Origin: Thioalkalivibrio sp. ALJ3
GTDB lineage: Bacteria; Pseudomonadota; Gammaproteobacteria; Ectothiorhodospirales; Ectothiorhodospiraceae
Assembly (NCBI RefSeq): GCF_000377205.1
Contig: NZ_KB897906.1
Coordinates: 402,272 to 466,271, forward strand
DNA: 64,000 bases
Direction: 5' to 3'
Shown: positions 57,816 through 64,000 of the stretch, piece after piece
Layout of the letters: the number at the start of each line of letters is the position of its first letter
Position numbering within the stretch: position 1 is the first letter of the stretch
The notes under the pieces: model-generated
The model's database searches: none
What the model was told of the DNA's origin: nothing
What the model saw: only the letters and a program-made list of their open reading frames with translations
Made by a program: the position numbers and the translations under genes

Positions 57816-58226
57816 CTAGCGCTCGCCTCGCAGGGCATCGCGGATACCGGAAACCCGGCGGTTCAGGAACTCGAGACTGCTCTGGTACTGCAGGGAATTC
57901 TCGGCAAAGGCCGCTCGCTCGAGCTGCGGGTCCACCGTGTTGCCATCCAGAGAGGGCTGCGACGGCACGCGATAAAGCGTCTCCAGTGACCCGTTGGCAC
58001 TGCCCGTCCCGCCGGGGCCGATGTGGCCCTGCTGCGTACGCGCCATCGGCAGGTTCCCGCCCTCGCCGGCCGCCGCCTGCAGCACCGACCGAAAGTCGAT
58101 GTCGCGCGCCTTGTAGTTGGGCGTGTCGGCATTCGCGATGTTCGAGGCCAACAGTTCCATCCGCTTCGCACGGACGTTAACCGCCTCCGGGAGAATACCC
58201 ATCGCCTTGTCGAGAGAGAGACTCAT
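57816..58226 (-). CDS. flgB: flagellar proximal rod protein, first gene of the flg operon
   Basis: 136 residues (E. coli 138) from the ATG at 58226. The motif LLASNIANADTPNYKARDIDFRSVL is typical, and the C-terminal NSLQYQSSLEFLNRRVSGIRDAL is the axial helix. It is the first rod subunit near the MS ring. A near-consensus sigma-54 promoter lies about 80-95 bp upstream, between this gene and the MITE copy, so the insertion should not cut off its transcription. Confidence 0.96.
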   Translation of the reverse strand: MSLSLDKAMGILPEAVNVRAKRMELLASNIANADTPNYKARDIDFRSVLQAAAGEGGNLPMARTQQGHIGPGGTGSANGSLETLYRVPSQPSLDGNTVDPQLERAAFAENSLQYQSSLEFLNRRVSGIRDALRGER

Positions 58227-58303
58227 CCGTCGTACCCCGTCCGCCACTGGCGAACTTCAGGTTCCTCGGGACGAAACCGCTTCGCCCCGTATGACAGGGA
58301 CGA

Positions 58304-58319
58304 AGCAATTGGTGTGCCA
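58304..58319 (-). promoter_or_regulatory. sigma-54 promoter of flgB
   Basis: On the reverse strand TGGCAC-ACCAA-TTGCT matches the sigma-54 -24/-12 consensus (TGGCACG-N4-TTGCW) at nearly every base, with the correct GG-N10-GC spacing. Early flagellar operons of Pseudomonas- and Vibrio-type bacteria are sigma-54/FleQ dependent, so this is the expected promoter class. Confidence 0.88.
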
Positions 58320-58387
58320 CTATGGGATGTCGGATATCTGAAGAGGGGCGCCGAGGTCGCGAGGGACGACCGTATGGCGAGACGCTA

Positions 58388-58669
58388 GGGAGACGCTGAT
58401 TTAATCGCACGTCCGCGTTGGTGCCCCCTGTTTTCCGAGACAAGGCGCGTCGTGCAGCGGGTAGTGGTTCTACCCGCAAGCGGCGCAACGCAGGATCGGG
58501 GAACAGGGGGCACCAACCCCACAAGCCATTGAAAGCAGGGGCTCGGCCGCCCTTGCGCGCGAACGGCGTTGCGGCTCCCTTGTGCAGAATGACTGCACGG
58601 CAGTCACCGCGCCTTGTTCCCACGCAAAAGCGACTCGAGCGCGGACGCGCGATTAAATCAGCGTCTCCC
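58388..58669. mobile_element. 282-bp MITE-like element, copy 2
   Basis: Same length, orientation of internal features and 30-bp terminal inverted repeats as the copy at 5561-5842, with about 6 substitutions by eye. It is flanked by TA repeats (58386-58387 and 58670-58671). It sits 9 bp beyond the cheR stop and about 70 bp upstream of the flgB sigma-54 promoter, so it separates cheR from flgBCDEFGHIJKL, which are often contiguous in related bacteria. Its hairpins might reduce read-through from cheR. Confidence 0.88.
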
Positions 58670-58678
58670 TAGGGCGTG

Positions 58679-59494
58679 TCAGCCCTTCAGGCGAAGGACG
58701 GAGCCGTACTCGGTGCGAACGGTTTCGAAGGCCTGGGTATAAGGACCCGCGGTCTCGGAAGCGCCAAGAAACAGATAGCCACCCGGGTTCATCTGACGGG
58801 CGATTCCGTCAAGAACCTGTCGCTTGGTCTCGGCGGAGAAGTAGATCAGCACATTGCGACAGAACACGATGTCGAACTTGCCCAGAGCCGCATAACTGTC
58901 GATCAGGTTGAGTTTCTGGAAACGACAGCGGCGCTGGATCTCCGGGCGCACGCGATGGCCCTCCGCCACGGTCTCGAAGAAGCGCGCCCGCCGCGCCTCG
59001 CTCAGGCCACGCACAATGCTCAGGCCGTCGTAAACGGCCCGGCGGGCGTCGTCCAGGATCTTCTCCGAAAGGTCCGTACCCATGATGGATACCGGCACGA
59101 CGCGCCTGGGCCGTGACTCCTCCCACTCGGATACCACCATGGAGATGCTGTAGGCCTCCTGTCCGCTGGAGCAACCGGACGACCAGACCTTGATCCCTGC
59201 ACCCTTCTCCGCGCGCTCCGGGAGCAGGACATGACGCAGAATCTCGAAGGGGAACCCATCGCGAAACCAGGAAGTTTCATTCGTGGTCATCGCGTCGATC
59301 ACACGCGTACGCAGACGCGGATTGGGCGCCTGACGCATCGCATGCAACAGCTCCGGGACACTCTTGTAACCGAACTCGTCCAGCAATCGTGAAAGGCGAC
59401 TGGACACCAGGTACTGGCGGCTGTCGCCCAGCACCAGGCCACAGCATTCGGAAAGGAAACGCGAGAACTCCTCGTAGTCGCGCGAATCGATCAC
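58679..59494 (-). CDS. cheR: chemotaxis protein methyltransferase
   Basis: 271 residues if started at the GTG at 59494, which has AGGGA 7 bases before it; Pseudomonas CheR has about 274. The longer open frame upstream has no conserved content. The N-terminal helical domain (DYEEFSRFLSECCGLVLGDSRQYLVSSRL) is followed by the SAM-binding domain with KVWSSGCSSGQEAYSISMVV, NLIDSYAALGKFDIVFCRNVLIYFS and GGYLFLGASE. It methylates glutamates of chemoreceptors such as that at 32259. Confidence 0.95.
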   Translation of the reverse strand: MIDSRDYEEFSRFLSECCGLVLGDSRQYLVSSRLSRLLDEFGYKSVPELLHAMRQAPNPRLRTRVIDAMTTNETSWFRDGFPFEILRHVLLPERAEKGAGIKVWSSGCSSGQEAYSISMVVSEWEESRPRRVVPVSIMGTDLSEKILDDARRAVYDGLSIVRGLSEARRARFFETVAEGHRVRPEIQRRCRFQKLNLIDSYAALGKFDIVFCRNVLIYFSAETKRQVLDGIARQMNPGGYLFLGASETAGPYTQAFETVRTEYGSVLRLKG

Positions 59495-59767
59495 GAAGTC
59501 ATCCCTGAAAGTCGACGATACGGGCAGACGGGCACGTTGATGACGAATCCTTGACAGCGTGTCGGAAAACCCGGCCGGGGAACAAGCGCGTCCCCGTGCC
59601 GCACGGGTGCAGTATACGTGCAACCACATGGACGCCGACAGCTTCCCGACGGGCGATGGATGCGGCGCGCCATGGCCGCTGATGCCCAGGTGCCCGGCAA
59701 TCCGTTACCGCTCCCATGCCGCCGGGGTCGAATCGGTCGATTAACGCCAACCGCGCAGGCACCGGCT

Positions 59768-60697
59768 TCAATCCCTGCGGGTTTGGTCAAGCACGGCTTC
59801 GGCCAGTTCGTCGGGGTTGAACTTGGACAGAAACGCATCTGCCCCGGCGCGCTTGACCATATCCGTATTGAACTCGCCACTGAGCGATGAGTGGAGCAAC
59901 ACCCGCAGATCTTTCAACTGATCGTTCGCACGGATCCGGGCGGTGAGGGTATAGCCGTCCATCCGCGGCATCTCGATATCCGATATCACCATCTCGATCA
60001 CTTCGTCGACGGTACCGGCCTGCGCCTGTTCCTCAAGGAAATCCAGCGCCTCGCGACCATCCTTGAACACCAGGTACTCCCAACCCAGCCCCTTGATCGC
60101 ACCCTCGATCTGCTTGCGTGCAACCACCGAGTCATCCACGATCACGATCTTTCGCTGACCGTGCCGGGCCCGCTCCTCCTCGGCCTCCGCACGCACCTCG
60201 TCGGATACACGTGACGGCAACGGATTGACGATCGACAGCACCCGCTCGACGTCAATAATCTCGACCAGCTTGTTGTCGATCTCGGTGACGGCCACCAGGA
60301 AGGATTCACGTCCGGTCCCGCGTGGCGGCGATTTCACATCTTCCCAGTTCACGTTGACGATGCGGTCGACGGCCGACACCCAGAAGCCCTGGACCGATCG
60401 GTTGAATTCGGTCACGACCACCTTGTGGTCGTCCGTCTCGCCCACCGCGGTACGCAACCCCATCGCGCGCGCCAGATCGATGATGGGGACGGTCCCGCCT
60501 CGCAGGGTGGCCACACCGCGCACAACACTCAGGGATCCCGGGATCTGCCGCAGCGGCGGAGACGGGATGACCTCGCGCACCTTGAATACGTTGATCCCGA
60601 AGGTCTGCGAACTCCCCAGGTGAAACAGCAGCAGTTCCATGCGGTTCTGCCCCACCAGTTGAGTACGCTGATTCACGTCGTCAATGAATTGACTCAT
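59768..60697 (-). CDS. cheV: chemotaxis adaptor CheV
   Basis: 309 residues from the ATG at 60697. The N-terminal CheW domain (about 15-165, ELLLFHLGSSQTFGINVFKVREVIPSP, GVATLRGGTVPIIDLARAMGL) couples receptors to CheA. The C-terminal receiver domain (about 185-309) has IVIVDDSVVARKQIEGA, the phospho-acceptor Asp in MVISDIEMPRMDGYTL and Lys in FLSKFNPDEL. It lies upstream of cheR on the same strand with a 273-bp gap, which holds no supportable gene. Confidence 0.96.
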   Translation of the reverse strand: MSQFIDDVNQRTQLVGQNRMELLLFHLGSSQTFGINVFKVREVIPSPPLRQIPGSLSVVRGVATLRGGTVPIIDLARAMGLRTAVGETDDHKVVVTEFNRSVQGFWVSAVDRIVNVNWEDVKSPPRGTGRESFLVAVTEIDNKLVEIIDVERVLSIVNPLPSRVSDEVRAEAEEERARHGQRKIVIVDDSVVARKQIEGAIKGLGWEYLVFKDGREALDFLEEQAQAGTVDEVIEMVISDIEMPRMDGYTLTARIRANDQLKDLRVLLHSSLSGEFNTDMVKRAGADAFLSKFNPDELAEAVLDQTRRD

Positions 60698-60870
60698 TGT
60701 CCTGTTCTCCCCCTCGCCCGGCGGCCGGCCACACCGACCCACCGGGCCCAGTGTGCACCGCCGGGACTGGCGCTGTCATGCCACAAACCGCCGCTACATG
60801 CCGATTGCATGCGTTCTTGCCTCCATAACGGCCGCCCGTCGCCACTCTTGAGAGGACAGACCCAACCCTC

Positions 60871-60887
60871 TGGCATGTTTTCTGCTT
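60871..60887 (+). promoter_or_regulatory. probable sigma-54 promoter of flgA
   Basis: TGGCATG-TTTTC-TGCTT keeps the GG and GC pairs with the required 10-bp spacing and lies about 55 bp before the flgA start at 60941. It is a weaker match than the flgB promoter. Confidence 0.6.
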
Positions 60888-60940
60888 GCACAAGGACCAG
60901 AAGCCTCTTGAAGACCGACGAGCCGGTACGCACCCAGACC

Positions 60941-61675
60941 ATGAATCAGCCCATACCTCAACCTTTCGTTCGCTCCCGGTGGCTCACGGCCGTAGTGGGT
61001 CTCATTCTGGCCGTGGTCTCCGTGACGGCACAGGCCGAGATCGAGGCAGTGGATAACATCCGTCTGGCGGCGGAGCGTTTTATCCAGGAGGAGCTCAACA
61101 TTACACCGGGCGACGAAGCGGTAGAGATTCAGATCGGGCGGCTGGACAACCGCCTGCGCCTGGCCCGATGCAGCCAGGCACTGGAGACCCGGTTCCCGCC
61201 CGGAGGACGGCGCGATGGCAATACGGCGGTCCAGGTTCAGTGCGAGGCCCCGGTGAGCTGGTCGATCTTCGTCCCGGTCACGGTCGAGCGCTATGCGGAG
61301 GTCCTGGTCGCCAGCCGCACCCTGCGGCGCCAGCACACGATCCTTCCAGGGGATCTGCGCACCAAGCGAATTCAGACTTCGCGCCATGCAGGAAGCTATT
61401 TCGAGAACAAGAATGAGCTGGTGGGGCTGCAAACACGGCGCAATATTCGACCGGGCCAGATCCTGGGCCAGCAGCACGTCACCCAACGCGAGGTGGTCAG
61501 CCGCGGCCAACGTGTCACGATTCTGGCCGAAAATGGCTCGGTGGTGATCCGCATGCAGGGCGAGGCACTGGAAAATGGCATCCTGGGCGATCGCGTCCGG
61601 GTCAAAAACACCTCTTCCGGGCGCGTCGTGGAAGGCGAGGTACTGGAGTCCGGACATGTACGCGTCGCGCTGTAG
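60941..61675 (+). CDS. flgA: flagellar P-ring assembly chaperone FlgA
   Basis: 244 residues from the ATG at 60941. A signal peptide (LTAVVGLILAVVSVTAQA) is followed by an N-terminal domain (IQIGRLDNRLRLARCSQALE) and a C-terminal SAF domain (VLVASRTLRRQHTILPGDLRTKRI, GLQTRRNIRPGQILGQQHV, GLGDRVRVKNTSSGRVVEG type end). It helps FlgI assemble in the periplasm. It is divergent from cheV. Confidence 0.95.
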   Translation: MNQPIPQPFVRSRWLTAVVGLILAVVSVTAQAEIEAVDNIRLAAERFIQEELNITPGDEAVEIQIGRLDNRLRLARCSQALETRFPPGGRRDGNTAVQVQCEAPVSWSIFVPVTVERYAEVLVASRTLRRQHTILPGDLRTKRIQTSRHAGSYFENKNELVGLQTRRNIRPGQILGQQHVTQREVVSRGQRVTILAENGSVVIRMQGEALENGILGDRVRVKNTSSGRVVEGEVLESGHVRVAL

Positions 61676-61742
61676 AATGGCGAGATGACCCACAACCATC
61701 CACAAACTGTGAAGCGACTCGAATATTCACGGCTCAAGGGAC

Positions 61743-61769
61743 TACAGTTTCAGCTGATGCTGCCGCTAA
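61743..61769 (+). promoter_or_regulatory. sigma-28 (FliA) promoter of flgM
   Basis: TACAGTTT-N11-GCCGCTAA differs from the FliA consensus TAAAGTTT-N11-GCCGATAA at only two positions and has exact spacing. It lies 35 bp before the flgM start, giving FliA-dependent production of its own anti-sigma factor. Confidence 0.82.
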
Positions 61770-61803
61770 CCCCTGCAGTAGAATTGCAAAAACAGGAAAT
61801 CGA

Positions 61804-62121
61804 ATGATGGATATCAAAGGCCCGAACTCACCCGGCCTGCGCCCGGATGGCAATACCTCGAGCGTAAAGGGCCGCGAAGAGACGTCCCGGCCCGATGCAG
61901 GTGCCAAAGGCAATGCCTCGGCACCCGTACGTCAGGATGACTCCGTTACCCTGACCGGTGCGGCGCAGGCGATGAACGCCGCCTCCGAGGCTGCCAACAA
62001 CGCCCCGTTCGACGAGGCGCGTGTCGCCGAACTGCGCGAAGCGATCTCCAATGGCCAGTACCCGGTGGACAACGAGCAGTTGGCCGATCGCATGATCGAG
62101 CTGGAAAGCCTGTTGCGCTAA
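61804..62121 (+). CDS. flgM: anti-sigma-28 factor FlgM
   Basis: 105 residues. The N-terminal half is disordered and polar (NSPGLRPDGNTSSVKGREE). The C-terminal half has the FlgM pattern DSVTLTGAAQ and FDEARVAELREAISNGQYPVDNEQLADRMIELESLL, which binds FliA. It keeps FliA inactive until it is exported through the finished hook-basal body. It is followed 25 bp later by flgN. Confidence 0.92.
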   Translation: MMDIKGPNSPGLRPDGNTSSVKGREETSRPDAGAKGNASAPVRQDDSVTLTGAAQAMNAASEAANNAPFDEARVAELREAISNGQYPVDNEQLADRMIELESLLR

Positions 62122-62146
62122 GAGCCACTGACAGAGAACCCCGACG

Positions 62147-62632
62147 ATGTCGCCCGAACAACGCCACGCTTTCCTCCGCTCGCTGGAGGCCTCGATTCGC
62201 CTGAGCCATCAGCTGGAAGAGATCCTGCTGCAGGAGACCCGGGCCGTGGAATCGCGGGCAGCTGACAACCTGCACGACGTCGTCGCCCAGAAACAGACAC
62301 TCCTGCAGGACCTGGAGACCGAGAGTCGCCGACAACGCGAGACACTCGAGGCCGCTGGCGAAACCTACACGCCCGAGGGCATCGCACGACTGTTCAACCG
62401 CCTGGAGGGCGGCGCCGAGCTGGAGGATCACTGGCAGGCCCTGCGCCGCTCGGTGGAGCGCTGCAACACCCTCAACCAGGGAAATGCCCGCCTGATCGAT
62501 CGTGACCGTCGCCGCGTGGAGCTTTCGATTCAGATCCTGCGCGGCGAGGAGCCTGGCCCGGCCCCCACCTACGACCCCTACGGCCGCACACAGTCCGGCA
62601 GCCGGACTGGTCGGCGCATCACTCGCGCATGA
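62147..62632 (+). CDS. flgN: flagellar export chaperone FlgN
   Basis: 161 residues, helical throughout, with FlgN features: LEEILLQETRAVESRAADNLHDVVAQKQTLLQDLE near the N-terminus and RCNTLNQGNARLIDRDRRRVELSIQILRG later, then a flexible Gly/Ser/Arg tail. It is the export chaperone for FlgK and FlgL. It is in an operon with flgM. Confidence 0.9.
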   Translation: MSPEQRHAFLRSLEASIRLSHQLEEILLQETRAVESRAADNLHDVVAQKQTLLQDLETESRRQRETLEAAGETYTPEGIARLFNRLEGGAELEDHWQALRRSVERCNTLNQGNARLIDRDRRRVELSIQILRGEEPGPAPTYDPYGRTQSGSRTGRRITRA

Positions 62633-62750
62633 CCCGCGCGCGCTCTGCGCGACACTCTTTCACCCTTCTCCGACCCGCACGCGGGGCTAGTATTCCGGGC
62701 CGCCGGACAGTACCGTGCGGCTTGGCCCAATAACGACAACTACGCCACGC

Positions 62751-63467
62751 ATGGACGAGACCGACTATACCGTCGACCGGCCGGAGCGGATCGCCGGCAT
62801 CCTCAAGGATCTGGACCACAAGCTCACCCTCGTCAATGTCCGGCTCGATGACGATGGTCCGCTGTACAACTCCGCGTTGGTCCGCCTCGATTCCGAAACA
62901 CGCGAACTCTTCCTCGACGAACTCACCCCCATCGAAGCCAATCGTCATGTAAAGGAAGGCACCCGCATCCGGGTGTTCGCCAGTCTGCGCGGCGTTGCCG
63001 TGCGTTTTTCGGCCGTCGTCTCGCGCACCGAACGCGAGGACGCTGGAGCCCTGTACGTCTGCCCCTACCCGGAAACACTGCAATACCTCCAGCGTCGCGA
63101 GACCTTTCGCGTGCACATCCCCATCAGTCAGCGCCCGGGCGTGGAATTGCAGTACGGCGACTGGGACGAACCCGGGATCGGCGATCTGGCCGACCTCTCG
63201 GTCCAGGGAATGTGCGTGGAGGTACCGCAGGAATGGGTAGACGACCTCGAGATCGGAAGCCCAATGCGTTTCGAGAACCTGCTCTTGCCGGATGTCAGTG
63301 AGCGCCTGGGCGGCGATCTCCGACTGGCCAACCGCCGCCGCAGCCCACGCGATGGCTACGTGTATGCCGGGTTCCAGATAACCGGGATGAACCAGTGGCT
63401 GGAGCGCCAGATCAACATCGCCCTGCTCTACTACCAGCGCGAGGCACGACGACGTTCGATGGAGTGA
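62751..63467 (+). CDS. ycgR: flagellar brake protein YcgR (PilZ domain)
   Basis: 238 residues from the ATG at 62751. The N-terminal YcgR domain (about 10-108, REL-type SALVRLDSETRELFLDEL) is followed by a PilZ domain starting at RRETFRVHIP (about 114), with the second c-di-GMP motif DLSVQGMCVEV (DxSxxG). When bound to c-di-GMP it slows the flagellar motor. Location after flgMN is common in gammaproteobacteria. The diguanylate cyclase at 2550 is one possible c-di-GMP source. Confidence 0.93.
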   Translation: MDETDYTVDRPERIAGILKDLDHKLTLVNVRLDDDGPLYNSALVRLDSETRELFLDELTPIEANRHVKEGTRIRVFASLRGVAVRFSAVVSRTEREDAGALYVCPYPETLQYLQRRETFRVHIPISQRPGVELQYGDWDEPGIGDLADLSVQGMCVEVPQEWVDDLEIGSPMRFENLLLPDVSERLGGDLRLANRRRSPRDGYVYAGFQITGMNQWLERQINIALLYYQREARRRSME

Positions 63468-63500
63468 CCGCTCAACCCACGCGGATATACCCCGGACACG

Positions 63501-63528
63501 AAAAAAGGCCGCTTGAAGCGGCCTTTTT
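63501..63528. terminator. bidirectional terminator between ycgR and tRNA-Pro
   Basis: AAAAAGGCCGCT-TGA-AGCGGCCTTTTT forms a perfect stem with A and T runs on both sides. It can end both ycgR (rightward) and tRNA-Pro (leftward) transcripts. Confidence 0.9.
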
Positions 63529-63564
63529 AATTCACTTGAAACACTTTCTACAAGTGATTGATAT

Positions 63565-63641
63565 TGGTCGGGACGGCAGGATTTGAACCTGCGACCCTCT
63601 GCACCCCATGCAGATGCGCTACCAGACTGCGCTACGCCCCG
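63565..63641 (-). tRNA. tRNA-Pro (anticodon GGG)
   Basis: The 77-nt reverse-strand sequence begins CGGGGCGTAGCGCAGTCTGG and ends with an encoded CCA. The anticodon stem TCTGC/GCAGA encloses ATGGGGT, giving anticodon GGG (codons CCC/CCU). The D arm GCGC and T arm with GTTCGAATC are normal. It lies downstream of the MerR-type gene, a conserved neighbourhood in gammaproteobacteria. Confidence 0.96.
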
Positions 63642-63698
63642 AAGCCGCGAATCATATCCGATTCCCCGCCCTCACGAAAGAACCCGGTCCGCGGGGAA

Positions 63699-64000
63699 TC
63701 AGGCCCGTAGCACGCGTAGAACCGATTCCAGTTCCGAGATTGTGTCCTGGATGATCTGGCGCGCCTGCTGGCGATCGCCCTTGGCCTCGTCGCCCGAGAG
63801 CTTCTGCCGGGCGCCGTTGATCGTATAGCCCTCTTCGTACAGCAGGGCCCGGATCTGGCGGATCAGGATCACGTCCTGGCGCTGGTAGTAGCGCCGATTG
63901 CCCCGCCGCTTGACCGGTTCGAGCATCGGAAACTCCTGCTCCCAGTAGCGCAGCACATGGGGCTTTACCTGGCACAGTTCGGCGACTTCGCCAATGGTGA
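63699..64000 (-). CDS. MerR-family transcriptional regulator, 5' end beyond window
   Basis: About 100 C-terminal codons are present. The visible N-terminal part (TIGEVAELCQVKPHVLRYWEQEF, then RRGNRRYYQRQDVILIRQIRALLYEEGYTINGARQKL) is the MerR winged-helix domain, followed by a short helical dimerisation tail. No metal-binding Cys are visible. In Pseudomonas and relatives the homologue lies next to ihfA and is followed by tRNA-Pro, exactly as here, so ihfA is likely just outside the window. The regulated genes are unknown. Confidence 0.9.
   Translation of the reverse strand, partial: TIGEVAELCQVKPHVLRYWEQEFPMLEPVKRRGNRRYYQRQDVILIRQIRALLYEEGYTINGARQKLSGDEAKGDRQQARQIIQDTISELESVLRVLRA

Overview
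The window is a high-GC stretch of a gammaproteobacterial chromosome. The gene neighbourhoods (flgBCDEFGHIJKL with cheR, cheV, flgA and flgMN nearby; prfB-lysS; birA-coaX; phoBR-pstSCAB-phoU; a MerR regulator next to tRNA-Pro) and the acidic protein compositions would suit a halophilic or haloalkaliphilic Ectothiorhodospiraceae such as Thioalkalivibrio. That placement is inference. No plasmid, phage or CRISPR signals are visible. The DNA is gene-dense, and most of it is core metabolism and motility.

Layout. 1-5.6 kb: a truncated exported alpha/beta hydrolase, a GlcD-type FAD oxidase, a GAF-GGDEF diguanylate cyclase, citrate synthase and two tandem DUF2892 membrane miniproteins. The second DUF2892 gene ends exactly where a 282-bp non-autonomous transposable element (MITE) inserted. 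5.9-19 kb: housekeeping and unknown genes, including lysS, prfB with its programmed +1 frameshift, coaX, birA and a lytic transglycosylase. 19.3-19.8 kb: a decayed cyanase gene (cynS) next to tRNA-Ala(CGC). 20.1-30.1 kb: an MBL-fold phosphodiesterase, then the complete phosphate regulon phoB-phoR-pstS-pstC-pstA-pstB-phoU. Pho boxes with 11-bp periodicity precede phoB, pstS and pstC, and also ppk. 30-36 kb: a DsrE-like secreted protein, a glutaredoxin-like protein, an exported amidohydrolase, a chemoreceptor with a sigma-28 promoter and a DASS anion transporter. 36-43 kb: sodB, argD-argF and ppk, with ppx-sixA convergent to ppk. 43-46 kb: ergothioneine genes, egtD divergent from egtC-egtB. 46-63.5 kb: the flagellar block, reading leftward as cheV-cheR-[MITE copy 2]-flgBCDEFGHIJKL and rightward as flgA, flgM, flgN and ycgR. 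The right edge holds tRNA-Pro(GGG) and a truncated MerR regulator.

How the genes fit together. Phosphate sensing (PhoR/PhoB), uptake (PstSCAB/PhoU) and polyphosphate storage and turnover (Ppk/Ppx) are tied by shared PhoB-type operators. Motility control combines a sigma-54 promoter for flgB, a probable one for flgA, sigma-28 promoters for flgM and the chemoreceptor, FlgM/FlgN checkpoint proteins and the c-di-GMP brake YcgR. The least routine items are the MITE pair with TA target duplications, one copy of which re-creates a stop codon; the cynS pseudogene; the strongly enlarged PstC and PstA permeases; and the paired palindromes in front of the DUF2892 genes. I did not find a clearly new multi-gene system.
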